From positions 1 to 42,431 of the forward strand of contig DAIOHQ010000008.1 of the NCBI GenBank assembly GCA_036744635.1: a stretch of 42,431 nt of DNA, read 5' to 3'. Origin of the DNA: DAIOHQ01 sp036744635 (GTDB taxonomy: Bacteria; Planctomycetota; Phycisphaerae; Tepidisphaerales; Tepidisphaeraceae). Shown here piece by piece: positions 25,359 to 33,073 of this stretch; position 1 is the first letter of the stretch; each line of letters begins with the position of its first letter. A model generated the notes under the pieces. It made no database searches and was not told the DNA's origin. It was given only the letters and a program-made list of their open reading frames with translations. The position numbers and the translations under genes were made by a program.

Positions 25359-25440
25359 GGTTCCGATCCGCAGGGGGGTCTCCCCGCCCGCTTTCTGCTC
25401 AATGGGTGTAACGCTGGACTGTGGCGATTGTGGATAGGCC

Positions 25441-25481
25441 CCCACCCCATCCCTCCCCCGGAGTACCGGGAGAGGGGGTAA
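25441..25481. repeat. Repeat, family C
   Basis: CCCCACCCCATCCCTCCCCC followed by GGAGTACCGGGAGAGGG, inverted relative to 4719-4775. It lies between the AraC and DUF1570 genes. Confidence 0.6.
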
Positions 25482-25591
25482 ATGGCAGGGCCGCCACAAA
25501 TACGAGTTACACCCTCCGGAGGTACGGCTGGTATTGGATTGTGGTACGGTTCGCCGATGATAGAGCAGCGCAATCAATCGTGAATTACCAA

Positions 25592-26863
25592 ATGACGTTA
25601 TCCAGAATCAGCCGCCGACAGGTTCGCGCCAGGTCGGGCAGGCTTTCCAATTTTCTTGCTCTTCTCTGCGCCCTGGGCAGCTTGGCGGTGAATCCTTGCT
25701 GGGCCCCCGCCGCCGATCTCGCTGAGCGGACGACGCCGCACTACCGCATCCATAGCGATCTTGGTGAAGCGTTCACCGGCCAGCTCGCCGACCGCATGGA
25801 CGCGATGTATGATGAATATGCGCGGCGGCTCTCCGATTTTGAAATCGACTCGGATGGCCCGCTCCTGGACGTCTATCTCTTCACCCGCCAGGCCGATTAT
25901 CTCGCCGCCACCGATGCGAAGTTCAAAAACACCGGCGGCGTCTTTCTTTCCGGAAAGAACATGCTGGCCGCGTTTGTCGGGGATCAGGGCCGCGACGCCC
26001 TCCGCCGCACGCTGCAGCACGAGGCGTTTCACCAGTTCGCGTGGACGCACATCAGCCGCCGGCTGCCGATCTGGCTCAATGAAGGGATGGCCCAGCTTTT
26101 CGAGGAAGGCATCTGGACCGGGGAGCGATTTGAACTGGGGCAGGTGCCGCCGCGGCGGGTGCGCCAGCTTGGCGCGGATATGGACGGCAAACGCCTGATC
26201 CCCTTCAAGACGATGCTGGCGATGACGCCCGAGCAGTGGGCGGACAACCTTGGCCGGGACAATGCGCTGGGGGCCACGCAGTACAACCAGGCCTGGGCGA
26301 TGGTTCATTTTCTGGTCAATGCCCGCGATGACGCCGGCAAGGAAACGTATCGGCCGCGGCTGATCAACATGCTGCGGCTGATGCACGAGGGGACGCCGTC
26401 GGCGGCGGCATTCAACGAAGCATTTTCGGATAACATCGCGGGCTTCCAGACGCGCTTTCTGGAATTTGCCAGGAACCTGCAGCCGACGGCCGAGGCGACG
26501 CTGATCGAGCATCAGGAAATTCTCGCCGACCTGCTCATGAAGCTGACCACCAACACCACGCATTTCAGGGACATCGAATCATTCCGCCGCGCCCTCGTGC
26601 AAGGCGGCTATCGCCTCAAGTACGTCAAGGGCAATATCGAGTGGAGCACGGAAAAGGATCCCTCCCGCTATTTCTGCGGCCTCGACGGCGCCCGCTTCGG
26701 GACCGACCGCCTTTACTTCGATTTCCGGGCCGATGCGCCGCTGCCCGACATCGTCTGCCGCTGCTCGCAAAAGGTGCAGCTCCGCACCCGCTTCCACGGC
26801 GCCGGCGATCAGCTCGACCACGAAGTGGTGATCGAAGCCGCCAGCCTGTCGCGCGCGGATTGA
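25592..26863 (+). CDS. DUF1570 protein with HExxH metallopeptidase-like motif
   Basis: A 423-aa protein with a signal-like N-terminus (basic, then FLALLCALGSLAVNPCWAPA). The body matches DUF1570, a family frequent in planctomycetes: TPHYRIHSDLGEAF, then DVYLFTRQADYLA. Residues 143-147 are HEAFH (HExxH) and 163-167 NEGMA supply the probable third ligand Glu164, the arrangement of gluzincin peptidases. The active-site residues are all present, so peptidase activity in the periplasm is plausible but not proved. The frame is open to 25421, but the earlier part crosses a repeat; I chose the ATG at 25592. Its stop lies in a 16-bp sequence repeated at 27037-27052. Confidence 0.82.
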   Translation: MTLSRISRRQVRARSGRLSNFLALLCALGSLAVNPCWAPAADLAERTTPHYRIHSDLGEAFTGQLADRMDAMYDEYARRLSDFEIDSDGPLLDVYLFTRQADYLAATDAKFKNTGGVFLSGKNMLAAFVGDQGRDALRRTLQHEAFHQFAWTHISRRLPIWLNEGMAQLFEEGIWTGERFELGQVPPRRVRQLGADMDGKRLIPFKTMLAMTPEQWADNLGRDNALGATQYNQAWAMVHFLVNARDDAGKETYRPRLINMLRLMHEGTPSAAAFNEAFSDNIAGFQTRFLEFARNLQPTAEATLIEHQEILADLLMKLTTNTTHFRDIESFRRALVQGGYRLKYVKGNIEWSTEKDPSRYFCGLDGARFGTDRLYFDFRADAPLPDIVCRCSQKVQLRTRFHGAGDQLDHEVVIEAASLSRAD

Positions 26864-27052
26864 TGGGCGCGACAGGATCGGCGGGCTGAGGAGATATGGC
26901 TGGATTCGGGCGATGAGTACATTCGCCGCTCATCCAGCCATGGCAGACAAGAATGTCTGCCCCACCAGAACGCTGCTCGCAAGCGAGCAGGCTAAACCGC
27001 CGACAAGAATGTCCGCCCCACCAGAGCCTGAGTATGCGCGCGCGGATTGATG
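26850..27052. repeat. Family B cluster flanked by a 16-bp direct repeat
   Basis: CGCGCGCGGATTGATG occurs at 26850-26865 (containing the stop of the DUF1570 gene) and again at 27037-27052. Between them lie family B units (GGCAGACAAGAATGTCTGCC at 26942, GACAAGAATGTCCGCC at 27002) and the inverted CATATGG-type pieces. Confidence 0.7.
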
Positions 27053-27068
27053 CACTGCCGCCGCCGCT

Positions 27069-27096
27069 TTGACATCCATTGGCACGCCGTTACACT
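27069..27096 (+). promoter_or_regulatory. Promoter of bamA-skp-lpxD (TTGACA-16-TACACT)
   Basis: TTGACA at 27069-27074, a 16-nt spacer and TACACT at 27091-27096. The start would be near 27103. The TTG at 27069 is part of the -35, so it cannot be the bamA start codon. Confidence 0.7.
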
Positions 27097-27158
27097 TCCC
27101 CCCAACCCGCGCGTCAGGATGGCGCGCCCCTCGGCAACCAACGGGAACAAAGCACCGC

Positions 27159-29564
27159 GTGGGAAACGCAAGATCCTCATCTGTCAGACTTTTCCTGATT
27201 CTGCTGTTGTCCGGGCTGATCGGTTGCCCCTGCGCGTTCGCCCAGCCTCCCGCCACCAATCCCGCCGCCACCCCGGCCGCCGAACTTAAAGGCCGCACCG
27301 TCGAGCAGGTGCGCATCGTCGGCAATGCCCAGGTGCAGGCGGCGGCCATCCTCAATCTCGTGCGCACCCACGAGGGGGATAAATTCGATCCGGCGACCGT
27401 TGAAGAGGATTACCAGCGCATCTACGGCCTGAAGAAATTCTCCAACGTCGAAGCCAAGGTCGAGCCCACCGCCACCGGCGTGATCGTCGTCTTCCAGGTG
27501 ACCGAGCAGCGGCAGATTCGCGAAATCTTCTTCCGCGGCAACCAGGAAATCGCCACCGAAGACCTGCAGAACGTCGTCGAGCTGTCGGCCGGGCAGGCCA
27601 TCGACCGCTTCCGCATCTCCTATGCCCGCCAGGCCATCGAGAATCTGTACCATTCCAAGAACTACCCGTATGCCCACGTCGAGGTGCCGCAGGAAGCCCT
27701 CGCGCAGGATGGCCAATTGATCTTCAAGATCGTCGAAGGCCCGCGCGTCCGCATCCGCAAGGTCAACTTCGGGGGCAATTACTCCTTCACGGAAGACAAA
27801 CTTTTCCGCCAGATTCACACCCGTTCGTGGTGGTTCTTCTTCAAGGCCGGGACCTATGACCCGGATATGATCGACGACGACGTCGCCGCCCTGCGCCGTT
27901 TCTATCAGCAAAAGGGTTATTTCGACGTGCGCGTCGGCCGCAAGCTCGACTTTTCCAAGGACCAGTCCGAGCTGATGGTGAGCTTTGAAATTGAAGAAGG
28001 CCCGCGCTACACCATCGACCACATCATCTTCAAGAACGTCGGCGAAAACGTCCTCACCATCTCCGACTCCGCCTTGCGCAATGGGTTGAAGCTGATCGAA
28101 AATCAGCCCTACGACGCCGAAATCCTGCAGCGGGATGTGCAGCAGATCGTCAAGGCCTACAGCCCCTACGGCTACATTTACGAGCCTTCCTATCGCCAGC
28201 CCCCCAACCCGGAATACCTGCACATCACGCCGCGGCCGATCTTCCGCAAGGAGGCCGGGCGGGTCGACCTCGTCTACGAAATCAGCGAGGGCAAGCCCTT
28301 CTATCTCGGCCGCATCATGGTGAGCAAGAACACGCGCACGCAGTCCAAAGTCATCCTGCGCGAGATGCGCGTCGCCCCCGGCCAGCTCTACAACTCCGGG
28401 GAAATCCAGGATGCCATCGACCGCCTCCGCGGCACGCCTTACTTCTCCTCGGTCACCATTACCCCGATCGGCGACGATCCCAAGACCCGCGATGTGCTGG
28501 TCGAGGTCGCCGAGGCCAAGACCGCATCGTTCACCATTGGCGCCGGCATCAACTCCAACGGCGGGCTTGGCGGGCAGATCGTCTACGACCAGAGGAATTT
28601 CGACATCGCCAATTTCCCCGACAGTTGGACCGATATCTTCTCCGACCGCGCCTTCACCGGCGCCGGCCAGGATCTGCGCATCTCCCTCGAACCCGGCCTG
28701 CAGCAGAACAACGCCTCCGTCCGCTTCTCCGAACCCTGGCTCTTCGATCAGCCCTACAGCTTCACCGGCGAAGCTTTCCTCCGGGACCGTCTGCGCGAGC
28801 ACTACGAGGAAGAGCGCATCGGCGGCCGGGTCGGCCTTGGCAAGCGGTTCAATTACACCTGGTCCGCCCTGCTCTCCCTGCGCGGCGAGGATGTACAGAT
28901 CAAGGATGTCACCGACCCCGCCGTCCGCGCCCCGGAGATCACCAACAGCGAAGGCCACTCCACCCTCACCAGCGTCGGCCTGACCCTGCGCCGCGACACC
29001 ACCAACCGCGAGTGGTTCGCCTCGCGCGGCTCGAATACATCGCTTAGCTGGGAATCGGCCGGCGCCCTGGGCGGCGATTTCTCCTTCCAGCGCCTCACCG
29101 CCGCCTGGACCTACCACCAGACGATTTACGAGGACCTGCTCGACCGCAAGTGGACCCTGACCTACCACGTCGATGCCGGCTACATCTGGGGCGATGCCCC
29201 CTTCTTCGAGCGCTTCTATGCCGGCGGCATCGGCACCGTCCGCGGCTTCCGTTTCCGCGGCATCAGCCCCCGCGCCGGCATCGCCCAGGACCCGGTGGGC
29301 GGCAATTTCACCACCACCGGCACCATCGAGCTGGGCTTCCCCATCGCCGGGGAAAATTTCCGCGGCGTCGTCTTCACCGATGCCGGCACCGTCGAAGACA
29401 GCTTCCGGTTCGGCACCCTCCGCGCCTCCGCCGGCGCGGGTTTTCGCCTGATGATCCCGTTCCTCGGACAGATCCCCATCGCCGTCGACTTCGCCATCCC
29501 GCTCAACAAGGCCTCCGAGGACGATGTCCAGATCATCAGTTTCTCGCTGGGAATATTCCAGTAG
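27159..29564 (+). CDS. bamA: Outer-membrane protein assembly factor BamA
   Basis: BamA inserts beta-barrel proteins into the outer membrane. The 801-aa protein starts with a signal peptide (SVRLFLILLLSGLIGCPCAFA). Several POTRA domains follow (EQVRIVGNAQVQAAAILNLVRT, QIREIFFRGNQEIATEDLQNVV, KVNFGGNYSFTEDKL, FYLGRIMVSKNTRTQSKVILREM), then the 16-strand barrel (from about 470) with the lid-lock motif in GGIGTVRGFRFRGISPR (VRGFRF-type) and the C-terminal FSLGIFQ ending in an aromatic-rich strand. The GTG at 27159 was chosen over the TTG at 27069 because the latter is a promoter hexamer. It leads an operon with skp and lpxD, as in Proteobacteria. Confidence 0.92.
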   Translation: MGNARSSSVRLFLILLLSGLIGCPCAFAQPPATNPAATPAAELKGRTVEQVRIVGNAQVQAAAILNLVRTHEGDKFDPATVEEDYQRIYGLKKFSNVEAKVEPTATGVIVVFQVTEQRQIREIFFRGNQEIATEDLQNVVELSAGQAIDRFRISYARQAIENLYHSKNYPYAHVEVPQEALAQDGQLIFKIVEGPRVRIRKVNFGGNYSFTEDKLFRQIHTRSWWFFFKAGTYDPDMIDDDVAALRRFYQQKGYFDVRVGRKLDFSKDQSELMVSFEIEEGPRYTIDHIIFKNVGENVLTISDSALRNGLKLIENQPYDAEILQRDVQQIVKAYSPYGYIYEPSYRQPPNPEYLHITPRPIFRKEAGRVDLVYEISEGKPFYLGRIMVSKNTRTQSKVILREMRVAPGQLYNSGEIQDAIDRLRGTPYFSSVTITPIGDDPKTRDVLVEVAEAKTASFTIGAGINSNGGLGGQIVYDQRNFDIANFPDSWTDIFSDRAFTGAGQDLRISLEPGLQQNNASVRFSEPWLFDQPYSFTGEAFLRDRLREHYEEERIGGRVGLGKRFNYTWSALLSLRGEDVQIKDVTDPAVRAPEITNSEGHSTLTSVGLTLRRDTTNREWFASRGSNTSLSWESAGALGGDFSFQRLTAAWTYHQTIYEDLLDRKWTLTYHVDAGYIWGDAPFFERFYAGGIGTVRGFRFRGISPRAGIAQDPVGGNFTTTGTIELGFPIAGENFRGVVFTDAGTVEDSFRFGTLRASAGAGFRLMIPFLGQIPIAVDFAIPLNKASEDDVQIISFSLGIFQ

Positions 29565-29691
29565 GCTTTCGGAAACGTCCGATAACTCTTACACTGCAAC
29601 CCATGCTCGCAGCACGCGTGTTTGAACCGTGCTGAATGGACCGCCAAGCCCGATGTGGCTCGAAAATCGATTGATACTGGAAGGACTTATG

Positions 29692-30291
29692 ATGCTCCGC
29701 ACGCAATTGTCGGCCTTGCTCCTCGTCACCCTTGGACTGATCGTCCCCGCCGCGCAGGCACAGGAAGCCCCTGCGAAGATCGCGGTCGTCAATACCGCCA
29801 AAGTCCTGGAGGACATGAAGGAAACCAAGGACCTGATGGCCGACATGGGCAAGGAAAACGACCGGCTCAAGGCCGAGGATGAAGTTCGCCGCAAGAAGGT
29901 GCAAGCCTTCCAGTCCGAACGTGACAGCATCAAGGCTGATCAGCCGCAATATGCCACAAAAAACGAGGAATTCCTCAAGGCCGCCATTGAATACGAAGCA
30001 TGGGGCAAGATCACCCAGGCGGCGGTGCAGCGCGACCAGAAGCTGAAGCTCAAGATGCTCTTCGACCGCATCGCCGTCACCGTCACTGAGATCGCCAAGG
30101 CAAAGGGGCTCGATCTGGTCATCGTCGATCAGCACACCGATGTGGACGAGCGGTCAATCGACAAAGTGAGCACCGAGCAACTCCGCGCCCTGCTCAATCA
30201 GCGCAACGTCCTGTACGTTACCTCCCGCCTCGACATCAGCGCGGAGGTGCTCGCCCGTCTCGATGAAAAATATTCCACCACCGGCAAGTAA
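29692..30291 (+). CDS. skp: OmpH/Skp family periplasmic chaperone
   Basis: Skp binds unfolded outer-membrane proteins in the periplasm. The 199-aa protein has a signal peptide (LSALLLVTLGLIVPAAQAQ), the first strand KIAVVNTAKVLEDM, a long coiled-coil arm (KETKDLMADMGKENDRLKAEDEVRRKKVQAFQSERDSIK) and a helical tentacle tail, then the closing strand DLVIVDQH. The ATG at 29692 is 6 nt from AGGA; the adjacent ATG at 29689 is only 3 nt away. It lies 127 nt after bamA, ahead of lpxD, the classical order. The C-terminal extension past VDERSI is longer than in E. coli Skp. Confidence 0.87.
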   Translation: MLRTQLSALLLVTLGLIVPAAQAQEAPAKIAVVNTAKVLEDMKETKDLMADMGKENDRLKAEDEVRRKKVQAFQSERDSIKADQPQYATKNEEFLKAAIEYEAWGKITQAAVQRDQKLKLKMLFDRIAVTVTEIAKAKGLDLVIVDQHTDVDERSIDKVSTEQLRALLNQRNVLYVTSRLDISAEVLARLDEKYSTTGK

Positions 30292-30365
30292 TGACGCCGG
30301 ATTGCCGGTAGCCGCTGCCAGCGCCAGACCTGTCGCATCGTCGACGTGACCAACCAGGCAACACC

Positions 30366-31430
30366 GTGCCCAAGACGCTCACACTCTCGGAAATCGCCGC
30401 CATTCTCAACTCCCCCGCGCCGCCGCCGGCCGACGCCGGCCGGGCGATTAGCGGGGTCGCCACCCTGGCCGAAGCCGGTCCGGGCGACATTTCCTTCCTC
30501 GGCTCCGATGCCTATCTCCCGCAGTTCCGAACCACCCGCGCCGCCGCCGTCATCGTGCAGAAGCGCGTGAAGCTCACCGGCGATTCGGCGGTCCCGATCT
30601 TTATTGTCGACGATGCCGACATGGCCATCGCCAAGCTGCTCGAGCATTTCGCCCCGCCTCAACCCCAGCTTCCGCCCGGAATCGATCCATCCGCAAAAAT
30701 CGATCCCACTGCCGCCATCGCGCCGGACGCCGCCATCGGGCCGCATGTCTTCGTCGGCGCCCGCTCTCGCATCGGCGCCCGCTGCCAGCTTCACCCCGGC
30801 GTTTATATCGGCGACGACGTCACCATCGGCGACCACTGCACGCTCTTCCCCAACGTCGTCATCCGCGAGCGCATCACGCTCGGCCAGCGCATCATCATCC
30901 ACGCCGGCACGGTCCTCGGCACCGATGGCTTCGGCTATCGCTGGGATGGGACCAGGCACGCCAAGATCCCGCAGATCGGCACCGTCATCATCGAAGATGA
31001 CGTCGAGATCGGCTCGTGCGTCTGCATCGACCGGGCGAAGTTCTCTTCGACACGGGTTGGCCGGGGGACAAAGATCGACAACCTGGTGCAGATCGCGCAC
31101 AACGTCCAGATCGGCCCTCATTGCATCATCGTCGGCCAGGTTGGCCTTGCGGGGTCGGTCACCCTGGGCGCCGGCGTGATATTGGGCGGCCAGACCGCCG
31201 TCCGCGATCACATCACCATCGGCGACGGCGCCATGACCGCGGCCTGTTCCGCCATCGCCGAGGACGTCGAGCCCAAGACCATCGTCTCGGGCATGCCCGC
31301 CCTCCCCCACCGCCAGAGCCTGCGCGAACAGGCCGCCCTCCGCCGCCTCCCCGATTTGGTCACCCAGGTCCGCAAGCTGCAGGAAGAAATTGAATTGCTC
31401 AAGAAGTCGGGAGCGCCACGTGAAACGTAA
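30366..31430 (+). CDS. lpxD: UDP-3-O-acylglucosamine N-acyltransferase
   Basis: LpxD adds the N-linked acyl chain in lipid A synthesis. The 354-aa protein has the N-terminal uridine-binding domain (ISGVATLAEAGPGDISFLGSDAYLPQ), then left-handed beta-helix hexapeptides (AIAPDAAIGPHVFVGARSRIGARC, GTVIIEDDVEIGSCVCIDRA) and the catalytic segment NLVQIAHNVQIG with the expected His. A coiled C-terminus follows (LVTQVRKLQEEIELLKK). The start is a GTG. It closes the bamA-skp-lpxD operon. The last codons (SGAPRET) and stop lie in a family D repeat. Its presence indicates LPS-type lipid A in the organism. Confidence 0.95.
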   Translation: MPKTLTLSEIAAILNSPAPPPADAGRAISGVATLAEAGPGDISFLGSDAYLPQFRTTRAAAVIVQKRVKLTGDSAVPIFIVDDADMAIAKLLEHFAPPQPQLPPGIDPSAKIDPTAAIAPDAAIGPHVFVGARSRIGARCQLHPGVYIGDDVTIGDHCTLFPNVVIRERITLGQRIIIHAGTVLGTDGFGYRWDGTRHAKIPQIGTVIIEDDVEIGSCVCIDRAKFSSTRVGRGTKIDNLVQIAHNVQIGPHCIIVGQVGLAGSVTLGAGVILGGQTAVRDHITIGDGAMTAACSAIAEDVEPKTIVSGMPALPHRQSLREQAALRRLPDLVTQVRKLQEEIELLKKSGAPRET

Positions 31431-31494
31431 AACATGAAACATGAAGAGCAGAGCGGCCTCTTCATGTTTCATGTTCCACGTTTCACGTTTCATG
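31417..31494. repeat. Inverted repeat, family D (CGTGAAACGTGAAAC)
   Basis: CACGTGAAACGTAAAACATG onward (31417-31448) and CTCTTCATGTTTCATGTTCC onward (31458-31494) form an imperfect stem of about 30 bp. It overlaps the end of lpxD and lies between convergent genes, so it may also terminate transcription. A related copy is at 34233-34294. Confidence 0.75.
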
Positions 31495-31505
31495 CAGCGA
31501 CGGCA

Positions 31506-31778
31506 TCAGCCCCCCTTCTTAAACCAGTGCGAGAACGCCCCCACATACGCCGGCTTGCCGTCCACCTGCTCCTCGACCCACAGATATTTGTCCTGGTACT
31601 TGCACTCGCTCAGCAGGCTCTGTGCCTTCCACTCCCGCCCCAGCGTCTTCAAAATGCCCGCGCCCTGGCTTTGGTTCTGGGCCGCGATGTAATCCTTGAA
31701 GCTCGTTTCCGAAGGCCGGGTAAAAAATGCCGCCGCCGCCAGCGCCACCAGCAGCACGAGAATAATCGATGTTTTCAT
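31506..31778 (-). CDS. Small membrane-anchored or exported protein, hypothetical
   Basis: A 90-aa protein starting MKTSIILVLLVALAAAAFFTRPS, one hydrophobic segment that is either a signal peptide or an anchor, then the motif TRPSETSFKDYIAAQNQSQG and a polar C-terminus with two Cys-rich positions (SECKYQDKYLWVEEQ). The RPSExxFKxYI stretch recalls small DUF4359-like proteins, a weak resemblance. The Met at 31778 was chosen because the earlier frame has no ribosome site. It lies 93 nt after the SGNH hydrolase on the same strand and convergent with lpxD. Confidence 0.6.
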   Translation of the reverse strand: MKTSIILVLLVALAAAAFFTRPSETSFKDYIAAQNQSQGAGILKTLGREWKAQSLLSECKYQDKYLWVEEQVDGKPAYVGAFSHWFKKGG

Positions 31779-31871
31779 GCCCGGAATTATACCGCGAGAC
31801 CAATTCCCCGTAGCCGGATTTTTCGATTCCAACAACCGCCGATAAAAAACGCTTTTTTGGAGCCGCAAGAG

Positions 31872-32963
31872 CTACTCCACCACCCCGATCAGGCCCAGAT
31901 TGAACTGCGTTCCCGCGCAGTCCGGCCGGCCGCCGTGCAGCACCTCGATTTCCATGGTGTGCTCGCCAGGAGGAAGCTCCTCGGCGATGGTCACGAGGCG
32001 AAACCATCCCCGCCGGCCGACCCAGCCCGGCCGCTCCCGTTTAGTGATCGCCCACTCCCCGCCGTCCAATCGGTAGCGGAACTCGCAGGAGAGGGTGCCG
32101 AAGTCGAAACCGAGGACCAGCGCCCGCCCGGTGAAGCTGAATTCCATCGTCGCCCCCACCGCCGAAGTATAGAGAATCTGCCCGACCCGCTGCGTGAACG
32201 GCCAGCGCCTGATCATCCATGGCCCGTGGATGATCACGCGTTCAAACGGCAATCGAACCGCCGACTGCCAGTTCAGCGCGTCCAGCGGCGCGGGCATGTG
32301 GGAGCCGGCGAGAATCTCCTGGCGGTTGGCATCCTCCAGCAGTTCCCGCCGCAGCATCGCGATGACGCTCTGGGCGTAGCTGAGACTTCCGCGATGCTGT
32401 GGATGGATGCCATCGGGTAGCCACTCCTCCCAGCTCATCAGGCCGCGGCATTGCTCGTTGAGGGCGTGCAGTCCCATCCAGACCGATGGCAGGCGGTAGT
32501 GCTCGGCGATCTGCTCGAAGTCGGCGATGCTGGCCGGCACGCGCTCGTGCAGCATGTCGTCGAGCATCGGCTGGCCGAAGGTATAAACCAGCACGACATC
32601 CCGCTTTCCATCCGCCAGCAGCTTGCGGATCAATCCCTCTCGCGTCCTTCTCCGCTTCACCGGAGATTCACCAGAATCGTTCACCGCGTATTCCACGAAG
32701 ACCACGTCGCAGCCGACGTCGATGAGGTCGCGATCAGCGCGGAACACCGCCCATTCGCTGCCGGTCGCCCCCATGGCCGCGTTCTCCACGTAGAAGCGCG
32801 CCGCGGGAAATGCATCCACCAGCCAGGCCATCAGTGCATCCGGCCAGTTGTAGTCGACACTGCCGTCGGTGATCGATCCGCCGATGAATCCGATACGCGC
32901 TACTCCACGTGCAAGAGCCGCGCGCAGGCGGAATAATCCACTGCGATGTTGGTGAACCTGCAT
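31872..32963 (-). CDS. SGNH/GDSL-family hydrolase with C-terminal beta-rich domain
   Basis: A 363-aa protein of the SGNH esterase superfamily. Block I is GFIGGSIT (catalytic Ser30), block III contains EYAVND (Asn95) and block V is DGIHP (Asp184, His187), so the full catalytic triad with its helper residues is present. The C-terminal 150 residues form a beta-rich module (VIIHGPWMIRRWPF to LGLIGVVE), possibly a carbohydrate-binding domain. Such enzymes remove acetyl or other acyl groups from polysaccharides. No signal peptide is visible. Upstream lies a family F repeat; downstream is the small exported protein. Confidence 0.86.
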   Translation of the reverse strand: MQVHQHRSGLFRLRAALARGVARIGFIGGSITDGSVDYNWPDALMAWLVDAFPAARFYVENAAMGATGSEWAVFRADRDLIDVGCDVVFVEYAVNDSGESPVKRRRTREGLIRKLLADGKRDVVLVYTFGQPMLDDMLHERVPASIADFEQIAEHYRLPSVWMGLHALNEQCRGLMSWEEWLPDGIHPQHRGSLSYAQSVIAMLRRELLEDANRQEILAGSHMPAPLDALNWQSAVRLPFERVIIHGPWMIRRWPFTQRVGQILYTSAVGATMEFSFTGRALVLGFDFGTLSCEFRYRLDGGEWAITKRERPGWVGRRGWFRLVTIAEELPPGEHTMEIEVLHGGRPDCAGTQFNLGLIGVVE

Positions 32964-32981
32964 GGGCAGAGTCTACAACAC

Positions 32982-33072
32982 GGAAGGCACGGAGGCACGA
33001 AGGCAGATAGGCACGAAGGGAATTCGTCTGCTTCACTTCGTGCCTTCGTGCCTATCTGCCTCCGTGCCTTCC
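32982..33072. repeat. Inverted repeat, family F (GGCACGAAGG/CCTTCGTGCC)
   Basis: GGAAGGCACGGAGGCACGAA onward (32982-33020) faces CTTCGTGCCTTCGTGCCTAT onward (33036-33072). The blocks are the same but in permuted order, as if built from CACGAAGG modules. It ends 1 nt before the stop codon of the GT2 gene. Confidence 0.7.
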
Positions 33073-33073
33073 A

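Noticed and set aside
27069..27158. bamA start at the TTG 27069 with a longer N-terminus
   Set aside because: The TTGACA there is a -35 hexamer with TACACT 16 nt downstream, and the added residues are not signal-like.
27177..29168. 663-codon frame opposite bamA
   Set aside because: It is a shadow: acidic, low-complexity and lacking any domain, while bamA is unmistakable.
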